Source of the DNA: Pseudomonas congelans
GTDB lineage: Bacteria; Pseudomonadota; Gammaproteobacteria; Pseudomonadales; Pseudomonadaceae
Length of the DNA stretch: 64,000 nt
Assembly (NCBI RefSeq): GCF_900103225.1
Contig: NZ_FNJH01000003.1
Location: 446,471 to 510,470, forward strand
Direction of reading: 5' to 3'
This document shows positions 37,650 to 46,400 of the stretch, in pieces (position 1 is the stretch's first letter; each line of letters opens with the position of its first letter). Position numbers and translations under genes: made by a program. Below the pieces are notes generated by a model. The model was not told where the DNA came from. It saw only the letters and a list, made by a program, of their open reading frames with translations, and ran no database searches.

Positions 37650-37997
37650 ATGACTGTCACTTCCGAACGTTCTGCCGATGGCCAGACACTGACCCTTTAT
37701 ATCGAAGGGCGCTTCGATTTCAACTCCCACCAGGCATTTCGCACTGCCTATGAGGACTACCCGCAATCACTGAGCTACGTGGTCGACCTGCGCGGTACTC
37801 ATTACCTGGACAGTTCTGCGCTGGGGATGCTGTTGCTGCTGCGCGATCACGCCGGAGGTGACAAGGCACTGGTGCGCCTGGTCAACTGCACGCCTGATGT
37901 GCTGAAGATTCTGGCCATTTCCAATTTCTCGAAGCTGTTCGAATTGAGCATACCCAGTGCAGCCAGCCCCGAAAAAACTGTGCATTCTCATCGCTGA
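37650..37997 (+). CDS. hsbA: STAS-domain anti-sigma factor antagonist (HsbA-like)
   Basis: A 115-residue STAS protein with the phosphorylatable motif HYLDSSALGMLLLLRD (Ser55 or Ser56). In P. aeruginosa HsbA is the target of the HptB-HsbR pathway and, depending on phosphorylation, binds the anti-sigma factor FlgM or a diguanylate cyclase, switching between swimming and biofilm. Here the three genes lie between fliJ and fliK. The start is the ATG at 37650, five bases after GAGG; the ATG at 37626 lacks a ribosome site. The name is inferred from domain and neighbours. Confidence 0.85.
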   Translation: MTVTSERSADGQTLTLYIEGRFDFNSHQAFRTAYEDYPQSLSYVVDLRGTHYLDSSALGMLLLLRDHAGGDKALVRLVNCTPDVLKILAISNFSKLFELSIPSAASPEKTVHSHR

Positions 37998-39663
37998 TGA
38001 CAGCGCCAGCGACCGGCTGCTGCTTTCAACTATCGTCGCGCGCCAGGGGCACCGGGTCCTCTGCGCGGGCAATGGTGTGGAAGCGGTGGCCATTTTCACG
38101 GCTGAAAGCCCGCAGTTGATTCTGATGGACGCCATGATGCCGGTCATGGATGGCTTCGAGGCGGCGCGAAGGATCAAGGCGATGACCGGCGAATCGCTGG
38201 TGCCGATCATCTTCCTGACCTCGCTCACCGAAGGCGAAGCGCTTGCACGCTGCCTGGACGCCGGTGGCGACGATTTCATGTCCAAGCCTTACAACCCGCT
38301 GGTATTGGCCGCCAAGATCAATGCCATGAACCGTCTGCGGGTATTGCACGAAACCGTCCGCCAGCAGCGTGACCAGATCGCCAGGCACCATGAGTACCTG
38401 CTCAATGAGCAGCGCGTCGCCAAGGCGGTGTTCGATCAGATCGCCCATGCGGGTTGCCTGGGGGCCAGCAATATCCGCTACCTGCAGTCGCCCTACGCGC
38501 TGTTCAACGGCGACCTGATGCTGGCCGCTTACACACCCGCCGGGCACATGCAGGTGCTGCTCGGGGATTTCACCGGACATGGCTTGCCGGCTGCCGTCGG
38601 CGCGATGCCACTTGCAGAAGTGTTCTACGGCATGACAGCCAAGGGCTATGGCCTGGTTGAAATCCTCCGTGAAATGAACGCCAAGCTCAAGCGCATCCTT
38701 CCGGTCGACATGTTTTGCTGTGCCACGCTGCTGTGTATCAATCTGCCGCAGCGGCAGGTCGAGGTCTGGAGTGGTGGCTTGCCGGACGGCTACCTGTTGC
38801 GCGGCGCGCAGGGCGAGCATGTGCCGCTGACCTCGAATCATCTACCGTTGGGCGTGTTGAGCGTCGATGCCTTCGATGCGCGCACCGACGTGTATCCGTT
38901 GGCACCGGGTGATCGCATATTTCTGTTGTCCGACGGCGTGCTCGACACCAGCAACAGCCAGGACGAGCTGTTCGGTGCGCAGCGTCTGCGACAGGTTCTG
39001 TCTGCCAATCGCGAGCCGCAGTTACTGATCGAAGAGATCCTCGAGGCACTCAACGAATTTGGCGGCAAGGCGCGTGACGATGTCAGCCTGCTGGAAGTCA
39101 GCGCTGTCGAGGCGCCGCTGGAGAGCCTGCCTGCCATGATGTATTCGGACAGCGGCGCATCCAGCCCGCTGGACTGGTCGGCCAGCTTCGAGTTTCGTGC
39201 CTCGACCCTCAAACGTTTCAACCCGCTGCCTTATGTACTGCAATTGCTGCTGGAGGTTCATGGTCTCCGTAATCAGGGCGCTGCGCTGCATATGGTGCTC
39301 GGCGAGCTGTACAGCAATGCGCTGGAGCATGGTGTATTAGGGTTGGATTCGACACTCAAGCACGATGCCGCAGGTTTCGGGCTTTATTATCAGCAGCGGG
39401 CAGAGCGTCTCGACAGCCTGCATTCTGGCTTCATCCGGGTGACCCTGCAGGTTGAAACGGTCGCGGAGGGCGGTCGGCTGACCCTCGGCGTCGAGGACAG
39501 CGGCCAGGGGTTTGATGTGGAAAAGGCCCGGATGCAGACGCCTGCCAGTAACGAACTGTATGGGCGCGGACTGAATCTGGTCTGTGAATTGAGCCGCAAG
39601 GCCAGGTGGTCTAGGGACGGCAGGACCGCCTGCGTGGAATTTTCCTGGGAGGGAGTGGCATAA
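37957..39663 (+). CDS. hsbR: Response regulator with PP2C phosphatase and kinase domains (HsbR-like)
   Basis: A 568-residue partner-switching protein in three parts: receiver domain (about 7-125, LCILIADDSASDR, phospho-acceptor in LILMDAMMPVMDG); SpoIIE/PP2C-type serine phosphatase (about 170-385, LLGDFTGHGLPAAVGAM, LLSDGV); and a GHKL anti-sigma-like serine kinase (about 420-565, ELYSNALEHG, DSGQGFD). In P. aeruginosa HsbR controls phosphorylation of HsbA and is itself controlled by HptB. It starts with GTG at 37957, overlapping hsbA by 41 bases, which implies coupled translation. Confidence 0.86.
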   Translation: MQPAPKKLCILIADDSASDRLLLSTIVARQGHRVLCAGNGVEAVAIFTAESPQLILMDAMMPVMDGFEAARRIKAMTGESLVPIIFLTSLTEGEALARCLDAGGDDFMSKPYNPLVLAAKINAMNRLRVLHETVRQQRDQIARHHEYLLNEQRVAKAVFDQIAHAGCLGASNIRYLQSPYALFNGDLMLAAYTPAGHMQVLLGDFTGHGLPAAVGAMPLAEVFYGMTAKGYGLVEILREMNAKLKRILPVDMFCCATLLCINLPQRQVEVWSGGLPDGYLLRGAQGEHVPLTSNHLPLGVLSVDAFDARTDVYPLAPGDRIFLLSDGVLDTSNSQDELFGAQRLRQVLSANREPQLLIEEILEALNEFGGKARDDVSLLEVSAVEAPLESLPAMMYSDSGASSPLDWSASFEFRASTLKRFNPLPYVLQLLLEVHGLRNQGAALHMVLGELYSNALEHGVLGLDSTLKHDAAGFGLYYQQRAERLDSLHSGFIRVTLQVETVAEGGRLTLGVEDSGQGFDVEKARMQTPASNELYGRGLNLVCELSRKARWSRDGRTACVEFSWEGVA

Positions 39664-39697
39664 TCCCCGCCTGGAGTCTTGATCAAGGAGTGAACAA

Positions 39698-40054
39698 GTG
39701 TCGATTCATCTGGATTACAGCGTATTGAATGCCTTGCAGGAGGTCATGGAGGACGAATATCCGACCTTGCTGGATGTTTTTCTCAAGGATTCCGAGCAGC
39801 GTATCGCGCAGCTGCGTCTGGCTGTCGGGGCCTGCCATCCTGATTTTCAGGAGTTGAGCCTTACCGCTCACAGTTTCAAGGGCAGCAGCAGCAACATGGG
39901 CGCCTTGCAGCTTTCAGAGCTGTGTCGTCAGCTTGAAGAGCAGGCCCGGCGGCAGCAGTTCGCAGGTCTTGCAGAACTGATTGGCACCATCGACAGCGAA
40001 TACATGACGATTCGCGGGCTGTTCAAGTCCGAGCTGCAGCTGTTCGTCAGCTGA
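39698..40054 (+). CDS. hptB: Histidine phosphotransfer protein HptB
   Basis: A 118-residue Hpt domain with phospho-acceptor His58 in TAHSFKGSSSNMG. In P. aeruginosa HptB relays phosphate from several hybrid kinases (RetS, PA1611, ErcS', SagS) to HsbR. It starts with GTG at 39698, preceded by AAGGAG ten bases upstream. It is the third gene of the module inserted between fliJ and fliK. Confidence 0.87.
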   Translation: MSIHLDYSVLNALQEVMEDEYPTLLDVFLKDSEQRIAQLRLAVGACHPDFQELSLTAHSFKGSSSNMGALQLSELCRQLEEQARRQQFAGLAELIGTIDSEYMTIRGLFKSELQLFVS

Positions 40055-40104
40055 GTCTTGAGAACCACCCCCTCTATTCCCGCTGTGGGAACTCATTAAA
40101 AGAT

Positions 40105-40120
40105 TGGCCCGCATATTGCT
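40105..40120 (+). promoter_or_regulatory. Sigma-54 promoter of fliK
   Basis: TGGCCC-N5-TTGCT fits the -24/-12 layout with one change (C for A), 46 bases before fliK. Confidence 0.78.
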
Positions 40121-40166
40121 AGCTATTTAAGTAAGGCGATAACCAGCAGCTCATGCGGAGACCGAA

Positions 40167-41564
40167 ATGCCCCTTGCTACCAATGCGCTTCTTCAGGCCA
40201 CAACTACTGTGACCGCCAGGTCCGGTGTGGCCAACAATGCGGTCAAGTCTGCTGACAGTAGCAACGACGGGGCCTCCAGCTTTTCCAACGTCTATGCAAA
40301 GCAGGCTAAAGACACCGCCCCTGCGCGTGATGACGCACCAGTGAAGTCAGCTCGCGACAAGGCCGCGCCTGACAAGGACAAGGTTGCCGCCGGCAAGGAC
40401 AAGTCTGCAAGCGATCAGGCAAATGCCGCCGACAAGTCGAGCGTTGCCGATAGCGGCAATGATTTGCCAGCCAAGTCGGCTGCTGCGGATGACGCGGCCC
40501 ACTCTGATGCGAAGCAGGATGATGCACAGGCCTCTGCCGATCCGGCGCTGACTGAGGGTCAGGCGGTCGTCGATCCGGTCCTTGATCCGGCATTGCAGGC
40601 AATGGTCGCACAGGCTCCCGGGGCGCCTGTAGCCAAGGCGCCAAGTGTGCAAGTCATCACTGCGCCAGCGGTCTCGGCGGTCACTACCACCCAGGCCGCA
40701 CCGTCAGTCGTGGCCGAAGAAGCGTTCAATCCCGACGCCGATCCGCTTGACGGTCTGGATGCCGTGCAGTTGGCGCTGGAAAACGCCACTGCCAAGACTC
40801 AACTGGCTGCGCAGAATGCCCAGGCTGCCAACAAGGCGACGCCGAGCAATGCCGAAGCTGACCCCACTCAGAATATCGTCAATAACCTGTCGGTCTTGAG
40901 CGAGCAGCTTCCGTCCGAAGGCAGCAGCACTGAAAGCAGCGACAAGTCATTCAGCGGTTTGATCGGTGAAGGGCTGAAGGATGTCAAAGGTGCCGCTGGT
41001 GACACTCGCGTCGACAACTTTGCCGATCGCCTCGCTGCGCTCAGTCAGGCCGCGCAACCTGCACGCGCAGCGGCTGCACCTGCCGCGCCCTTGATGAACC
41101 AGCCATTGGCCATGCATCAAAGTGGCTGGACCGAAGGCATCGTCGACCGCGTCATGTACCTGTCGAGCCAGAATCTCAAGACCGCCGATATCAAGCTGGA
41201 ACCTGCCGAACTCGGTCGTCTGGATATCCGTATCAACATGGCGCCTGAGCAGCAGACCCAGGTGACATTCATGAGCGCACATATGGGCGTGCGCGACGCA
41301 CTGGAAAGCCAGATGTCGAAGTTGCGTGAATCGTTCGTGCAGCAGGGGCTTGGCAACGTTGACGTCAATGTCTCCGATCAGTCGCAACAGCAGGCCCAGC
41401 AACAGGCTCAGGAGCAGGCCAGTCGCGCCCAGCGCAGCGGTCGTGGCGGTGGCATGAGCTCCAGCGATTCCTCCGATGAAATCGCAGGCGTCGATGCGAC
41501 CATTCCGGTCAGCCAGCCAGCGGCACGTGTGATCGGCAGCAGTGAGATCGATTATTACGCGTGA
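40167..41564 (+). CDS. fliK: Flagellar hook-length control protein FliK
   Basis: Exported molecular ruler that stops hook growth and switches FlhB to filament substrates. The 465-residue protein has a long Ala/Asp/Lys/Ser-rich flexible N-terminal two-thirds and the conserved FliK C-terminal domain at about 315-415 (LKTADIKLEPAELGRLDIRI then LRESFVQQGLGNVDVNVSD). A Gln-rich stretch follows (QQQAQQQAQEQ). It has its own sigma-54 promoter. Confidence 0.94.
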   Translation: MPLATNALLQATTTVTARSGVANNAVKSADSSNDGASSFSNVYAKQAKDTAPARDDAPVKSARDKAAPDKDKVAAGKDKSASDQANAADKSSVADSGNDLPAKSAAADDAAHSDAKQDDAQASADPALTEGQAVVDPVLDPALQAMVAQAPGAPVAKAPSVQVITAPAVSAVTTTQAAPSVVAEEAFNPDADPLDGLDAVQLALENATAKTQLAAQNAQAANKATPSNAEADPTQNIVNNLSVLSEQLPSEGSSTESSDKSFSGLIGEGLKDVKGAAGDTRVDNFADRLAALSQAAQPARAAAAPAAPLMNQPLAMHQSGWTEGIVDRVMYLSSQNLKTADIKLEPAELGRLDIRINMAPEQQTQVTFMSAHMGVRDALESQMSKLRESFVQQGLGNVDVNVSDQSQQQAQQQAQEQASRAQRSGRGGGMSSSDSSDEIAGVDATIPVSQPAARVIGSSEIDYYA

Positions 41565-41699
41565 GGCACGCCTGTCCTGATCCGATTCTCGTGCCAACGC
41601 TCCGCGCAGGCATGGAGTTCCTGGTGCTCCGCGTCACAAATCGTCGATGCGAAACAATGTTATGCCTTACACGCAGTCGCTGCTAACGCAGTGCTTTTC

Positions 41700-41940
41700 G
41701 ACCGCGGTGGCGCAGATGACGCAGAGTGCGACGTAAGTGACGGGGCGAAGGAAGCTGACTGAGTCGGGCCGGAAACAGAGCCAGGGGCTTTGGTCACTTT
41801 GGCCCCATCAAAGTGACTCGCCGAGGGGCGAAAAGGTGACCTGAGCCGAACCCCAACCCACCTGACATCACAGAACCGCTGTGTGACGCGGAGCGTCACG
41901 AACTGCATTCCCACGCGGAGCGTGAGGAACGATAGTCATC
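41700..41940 (-). repeat. Dispersed intergenic repeat, copy A
   Basis: On the minus strand this matches the element at 62384-62720. It includes the hairpin CGTGACGCTCCGCGTCACAC (around 41880-41900), the imperfect hairpin related to TTCCCACGCGG/CCGCGTGGGAA, and the conserved TTTCGCCCCTCGGCGA segment. It lacks the roughly 100-base insert of copy C. Such elements are common between P. syringae genes. Confidence 0.8.
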
Positions 41941-42042
41941 AGCTACCGGACCGCGTCTTCAACGCCTGTACAAGAATCACCATGCCTCTGCGCCCAGGCG
42001 CGTAACCAGTTGTGTCCAATACATCCCCGTCTCGTACAAATC

Positions 42043-42058
42043 TGGCATAACACTTGCT
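42043..42058 (+). promoter_or_regulatory. Sigma-54 promoter of fliLMNOPQR-flhB
   Basis: TGGCAT-N5-TTGCT, one difference from consensus, 51 bases before the fliL ATG. Confidence 0.87.
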
Positions 42059-42109
42059 CTGCCTCTGTCACGTATTGAAGAACCTCTTGAATAGTGACGG
42101 ATTATTGGC

Positions 42110-42622
42110 ATGGCGCAGAGCGAAGAAGTTAAAGACCCCGCGACCACAGGCAAAGGTAAAGGCAAACTCAAGCTCATTATCATCGCCGTCGTGGCGTTGC
42201 TGCTGGCGGTAGGCTTGTCGGTGGGCGCGACCTGGTTCCTCATGCACAAGAGTGAAAGCAAGGTAGATCCAGCGGCGGCCGCTGCGGCAGCGAACGTCAA
42301 GCCAGTGGCGGTGTTCGAACCGATGACCCCGGCCTTCGTGGTCAACTTCAACGCCAATGGTCGCCAACGCTACATGCAGGTGAGTATCACCATGCTGGGG
42401 CGTAACGCAGCCGACATGGAAGCACTGAAGGTACACATGCCATTGATCCGCAACAATCTGGTCATGCTGTTTGCAGCCATTCCTTTCGAATCGCTGGCTT
42501 CGCCGATCGGCCAGGAAATGCTGCGTCAGAAAGCGACTGCCAGCATTCAGGAAGTCGCACAGAAAGAACTTGGCAAGACTGTGATCGAACAGCTGCTCTT
42601 CACTAACTTCGTATTGCAGTAG
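42110..42622 (+). CDS. fliL: Flagellar basal body-associated protein FliL
   Basis: Single-pass inner-membrane protein that surrounds or supports the stator units. The 170-residue protein has a lysine-rich start, a transmembrane helix at about 22-45 (LIIIAVVALLLAVGLSVGAT), an Ala-rich linker, and the periplasmic stomatin-like domain (PAFVVNFNANGRQRYMQVSI). First gene of the export-gate operon. Confidence 0.95.
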   Translation: MAQSEEVKDPATTGKGKGKLKLIIIAVVALLLAVGLSVGATWFLMHKSESKVDPAAAAAAANVKPVAVFEPMTPAFVVNFNANGRQRYMQVSITMLGRNAADMEALKVHMPLIRNNLVMLFAAIPFESLASPIGQEMLRQKATASIQEVAQKELGKTVIEQLLFTNFVLQ

Positions 42623-42631
42623 GACTCTCAC

Positions 42632-43600
42632 ATGGCCGTGCAAGACCTGCTCTCCCAGGATGAGATCGATGCGCTGCTGCATGGCGTCGACGATGGGATG
42701 GTCCAGACTGACAACAACAGCGAACCTGGCAGTGTCAAAAGTTATGACCTGACCAGCCAGGACCGGATCGTCCGCGGACGTATGCCGACGCTGGAAATGA
42801 TCAACGAGCGATTCGCCCGCTACACGCGTATCAGCATGTTCAATCTGCTGCGCCGTTCTGCGGACGTGGCGGTGGGCGGTGTTCAGGTCATGAAGTTCGG
42901 TGAGTACGTGCATTCCCTGTACGTGCCGACCAGCCTGAATCTGGCCAAGATCAAGCCGCTGCGTGGCACCGCGCTGTTCATCCTCGACGCCAAGCTGGTG
43001 TTCAAGCTGGTGGATAACTTTTTCGGCGGTGACGGTCGTCACGCCAAGATCGAAGGCCGTGAGTTCACGCCGACCGAACTGCGTGTCGTGCGCATGGTGC
43101 TGGATCAGGCGTTTGTCGACCTCAAGGAGGCCTGGCAGGCGATCATGGAAGTCAATTTCGAGTACATCAACTCGGAAGTGAACCCGGCCATGGCCAACAT
43201 CGTCGGGCCGAGCGAGGCTGTCGTGATTTCCACCTTCCACATCGAGCTCGATGGCGGTGGCGGCGATCTGCACGTGACCATGCCGTACTCGATGATCGAG
43301 CCGATTCGCGAAATGCTTGATGCCGGTTTCCAGTCCGATCTGGACGATCAGGACGAGCGCTGGGTCAACGCGCTCAAGGAAGACGTGCTGGATGTCAACG
43401 TGCCGCTCACCACGACCATCGCCCAGCGCCAGTTGCCGTTGCGGGACATCCTGCACATGCGTCCTGGTGATGTGATCCCGGTGGAGCTGAGCGACTCGCT
43501 GGTCTTGCGTGCCAATGGCGTACCTTCGTTCAAGGTCAAGCTTGGCTCGCACAAGGGCAAGATGGCCCTGCAAGTAATCGAACCCATAGCGCGACGCTGA
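42632..43600 (+). CDS. fliM: Flagellar motor switch protein FliM
   Basis: C-ring protein that receives CheY-P and transmits switching to FliG. The 322-residue protein starts with the CheY-P-binding peptide LLSQDEIDALLHGVDDG (residues 6-22). The middle domain follows (RGRMPTLEMINERFARYTRI) and then the C-terminal SpoA domain (VPLTTTIAQRQLPLRDILHM). Confidence 0.97.
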   Translation: MAVQDLLSQDEIDALLHGVDDGMVQTDNNSEPGSVKSYDLTSQDRIVRGRMPTLEMINERFARYTRISMFNLLRRSADVAVGGVQVMKFGEYVHSLYVPTSLNLAKIKPLRGTALFILDAKLVFKLVDNFFGGDGRHAKIEGREFTPTELRVVRMVLDQAFVDLKEAWQAIMEVNFEYINSEVNPAMANIVGPSEAVVISTFHIELDGGGGDLHVTMPYSMIEPIREMLDAGFQSDLDDQDERWVNALKEDVLDVNVPLTTTIAQRQLPLRDILHMRPGDVIPVELSDSLVLRANGVPSFKVKLGSHKGKMALQVIEPIARR

Positions 43601-43661
43601 CCTTTCTGGTCTGCGTCGGAAATTGTTGCGTAACTGAAATACTGCGTGCAGAGGACAACCG

Positions 43662-44120
43662 ATGGCTGATGAAAACGATATGACGTCTGCTGAAGACCAG
43701 GCATTGGCCGATGAATGGGCTGCTGCATTGGGCGAAGCTGGCGACAGTCAGGCTGATATTGATGCGTTGCTGGCTGCGGACGCCGGGAACTCGGGTAGCC
43801 GGATGGCCATGGAAGAGTTTGGCAGCGTGCCGAAAAGCAGCGGGCCGGTTTCTCTGGATGGTCCCAACCTGGATGTGATTCTCGACATTCCGGTATCGAT
43901 CTCCATGGAAGTGGGCAGCACCGATATCAACATTCGCAACCTGTTGCAGCTCAACCAGGGCTCGGTGATCGAGCTGGATCGTCTGGCGGGCGAACCGCTG
44001 GATGTGCTGGTCAACGGCACGTTGATCGCGCATGGCGAAGTGGTAGTGGTCAACGAAAAGTTCGGGATCCGTCTGACCGACGTGATCAGCCCGAGCGAAC
44101 GCATCAAGAAGCTGCGCTAA
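43662..44120 (+). CDS. fliN: Flagellar motor switch protein FliN
   Basis: C-ring base protein, paired with FliM and involved in FliH docking. The 152-residue protein ends in the SpoA domain (DIPVSISMEVGSTDINIRNL, then NEKFGIRLTDVISPSERIK). Its acidic N-terminal extension contains SQADIDALLAADAG (29-42), similar to the FliM CheY-binding peptide. Confidence 0.96.
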   Translation: MADENDMTSAEDQALADEWAAALGEAGDSQADIDALLAADAGNSGSRMAMEEFGSVPKSSGPVSLDGPNLDVILDIPVSISMEVGSTDINIRNLLQLNQGSVIELDRLAGEPLDVLVNGTLIAHGEVVVVNEKFGIRLTDVISPSERIKKLR

Positions 44121-44561
44121 GTGAGGCGCTGGCTGAGTGTTCTGCTGACTTTGCCATCGCTGGCCTGGGCCGCCGAACCCGCCGCCCAGGCGGCGCCTGC
44201 GCAAGTGGCCAACACGGTCTCAGGCGGTATGGGCGGGCAGGTGGTGCAGCTATTGTTCGGTCTGATCCTGGTGATTGGCCTGATTTTCGTGCTCGCCTGG
44301 CTGATGCGCCGGGTGCAGCGCGTCGGGCCGAACAGCAATCAGGTGATCGAGCTGGTGAGTTCGCGTGCGCTGGGGCCGCGTGATCGGCTGGTGCTGGTAC
44401 AGATCGGTAATGAACAGGTGCTGCTGGGCATTACGCCCGGGCGAATCACGCCTCTGCATGTGCTCAAGGAGCCCGTACAGGTGCCGGTGCGCGAGCAGGC
44501 TACCCCTGAATTCGCTCAGCGCCTGATGGAGCTGATGGGCAAGGATAAGGACAAGAAGTAA
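44121..44561 (+). CDS. fliO: Flagellar export protein FliO
   Basis: Membrane protein that helps assemble FliP into the export gate. The 146-residue protein has an N-terminal signal-like segment and one strong transmembrane helix ([20 protein letters not shown], about 40-60), followed by a cytosolic domain ([20 protein letters not shown]). It starts with GTG directly after the fliN TAA, without a gap, so translation is probably coupled. Confidence 0.92.
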   Translation: MRRWLSVLLTLPSLAWAAEPAAQAAPAQVANTVSGGMGGQVVQLLFGLILVIGLIFVLAWLMRRVQRVGPNSNQVIELVSSRALGPRDRLVLVQIGNEQVLLGITPGRITPLHVLKEPVQVPVREQATPEFAQRLMELMGKDKDKK

Positions 44562-45313
44562 TGGGCGCCTTGCGTTTCCTGATACTGCTGTTGCTGGTCA
44601 TGGTGACGCCTGCTGCGCTGGCGGCCGATCCGCTGTCGATTCCGGCGATCACGCTGTCCAACGGTACCGATGGCCAGCAGGAGTATTCGGTCAGCCTGCA
44701 GATTCTGCTGATCATGACCGCGCTGAGCTTCATTCCGGCGTTCGTCATGTTGATGACCAGCTTCACGCGCATCATCATCGTCTTTTCGATTCTGCGTCAG
44801 GCCCTCGGCCTGCAGCAGACGCCGTCGAACCAGATTCTTACCGGCATGGCGCTGTTTCTGACCATGTTCATCATGGCGCCGGTATTCGACCGGGTGAACC
44901 AGGATGCTCTGCAGCCTTACCTGGCCGAGAAGCTTTCGGCGCAGGATGCGGTGGCCAAGGCGCAGGTGCCGATCAAGGACTTCATGCTGGCGCAGACTCG
45001 CACCAGCGATCTTGAGCTGTTCATGCGTCTGTCCAAGCGCACTGATATCCCGACCCCGGATGCCGCACCGTTGACCATTCTGGTTCCGGCGTTCGTGATC
45101 TCGGAGCTCAAGACGGCGTTTCAGATCGGCTTCATGATCTTCATTCCGTTTCTGATTATCGATCTGGTGGTGGCCAGTGTGCTGATGGCGATGGGTATGA
45201 TGATGCTGTCGCCGCTGATCATTTCTCTGCCGTTCAAGATCATGCTGTTTGTGCTGGTGGACGGCTGGGCGCTGATTGTCGGCACCCTGGCTGGCAGTTT
45301 TGGTGGTGTATGA
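44561..45313 (+). CDS. fliP: Flagellar export gate protein FliP
   Basis: Core pore subunit of the type III export gate. The 250-residue precursor has a cleavable signal peptide (ending AALAAD, about residue 22) and four membrane helices with the family signature ([20 protein letters not shown]). Its ATG overlaps the fliO stop by one base. Confidence 0.97.
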   Translation: MGALRFLILLLLVMVTPAALAADPLSIPAITLSNGTDGQQEYSVSLQILLIMTALSFIPAFVMLMTSFTRIIIVFSILRQALGLQQTPSNQILTGMALFLTMFIMAPVFDRVNQDALQPYLAEKLSAQDAVAKAQVPIKDFMLAQTRTSDLELFMRLSKRTDIPTPDAAPLTILVPAFVISELKTAFQIGFMIFIPFLIIDLVVASVLMAMGMMMLSPLIISLPFKIMLFVLVDGWALIVGTLAGSFGGV

Positions 45314-45338
45314 GCCGTTTTACTGAGGAGTCTGCCCG

Positions 45339-45608
45339 ATGACGCCGGAAGTAGCCGTCGATCTGTTCCGCGAGGCCCTGTGGCTGACCACTGTGCTGGT
45401 CGCGATTCTTGTAGTGCCGAGCCTGTTGTGCGGTCTGCTGGTGGCGATGTTTCAGGCGGCCACACAGATCAACGAACAGACCCTGAGCTTCCTGCCGCGG
45501 CTGCTGGTGATGCTCATCACCCTTATCGCCATCGGCCCGTGGCTGTTGAAAATATTCATGGAATACATGCTGTCGTTGTACACCAGTATTCCGACCCTGA
45601 TCGGCTAG
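45339..45608 (+). CDS. fliQ: Flagellar export gate protein FliQ
   Basis: An 89-residue gate subunit with two membrane helices (TVLVAILVVPSLLCGLLVAM and LPRLLVMLITLIAIGPWLL) and the conserved QAATQINEQTLSFLP between them. fliR follows after six bases. Confidence 0.96.
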   Translation: MTPEVAVDLFREALWLTTVLVAILVVPSLLCGLLVAMFQAATQINEQTLSFLPRLLVMLITLIAIGPWLLKIFMEYMLSLYTSIPTLIG

Positions 45609-45614
45609 CGCCGC

Positions 45615-46400
45615 ATGCAGCCGATGCTTGCGCTGACCGATACCCAGATCAGTACCTGGGTAGCCAGCTTCATGCTGCCGCTGTTTCGCATCATCGCGTT
45701 GCTGATGACCATGCCGATCATCGGCACCACGCTGGTCCCGCGTCGCGTGCGCATGTACCTCGCCGTGGCGATCACGGTGGTGGTCGCGCCTGCGCTTCCC
45801 GCCATGCCGCCCGTGCAGGCGCTCGACCTGAGCGCGCTGTTGCTGATCGGTGAGCAGATCATCATCGGCGCCGGGATGGGCCTTTCGCTGCAGCTGTTTT
45901 TCCATATCTTTGTCGTCGCGGGGCAGATTATCTCGACGCAGATGGGGATGGGCTTTGCGTCGATGGTCGACCCTACCAACGGCGTTTCCTCCGCCACCAT
46001 CGGTCAGTTCTTCACGATGCTGGTCACCCTGTTGTTTCTGGCCATGAATGGTCATCTGGTGGTGCTGGAAATTCTCGTCGAGAGCTTTACCACGATGCCG
46101 GTTGGCAGTGGTTTGCTGGTGAACAATTTCTGGGAGCTGGCCAACGGGCTGGGCTGGGTGCTGAGCTCCGGTCTGCGACTGGTATTGCCTGCGATCACCG
46201 CGCTGCTGATCATCAACATCGCCTTTGGCGTCATGACTCGCGCCGCACCGCAACTCAACATCTTCTCCATCGGCTTCCCGCTTACGCTGGTGTTGGGCAT
46301 GGTCATTCTATGGATGACCATGGGCGACATTCTCAATCAGTATCAACCGATCGCTACGCAGGGATTGCAGGCGTTGCGCGACATGGTGAGGGCTCGTTGA
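45615..46400 (+). CDS. fliR: Flagellar export gate protein FliR
   Basis: Gate subunit of 261 residues with about six hydrophobic helices and the conserved GFASMVDPTNG and RAAPQLNIFSIGFPLTLVLG. There is little ribosome site upstream, so it is probably coupled to fliQ. Its stop codon directly abuts the flhB ATG. Confidence 0.96.
   Translation: MQPMLALTDTQISTWVASFMLPLFRIIALLMTMPIIGTTLVPRRVRMYLAVAITVVVAPALPAMPPVQALDLSALLLIGEQIIIGAGMGLSLQLFFHIFVVAGQIISTQMGMGFASMVDPTNGVSSATIGQFFTMLVTLLFLAMNGHLVVLEILVESFTTMPVGSGLLVNNFWELANGLGWVLSSGLRLVLPAITALLIINIAFGVMTRAAPQLNIFSIGFPLTLVLGMVILWMTMGDILNQYQPIATQGLQALRDMVRAR

Larger units (their letters stand above)
41565..42109. other. Intergenic region between fliK and fliL
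   Basis: This 545-base gap holds a dispersed repeat copy (41700-41940) and the fliL sigma-54 promoter (42043-42058). No convincing gene is present. Confidence 0.75.

Noticed and set aside
40135..40142. GGCGATAA near the fliK promoter as a sigma-28 -10
   Set aside because: No TAAA-like -35 at 14 to 16 bases upstream; it overlaps the downstream region of a good sigma-54 promoter.
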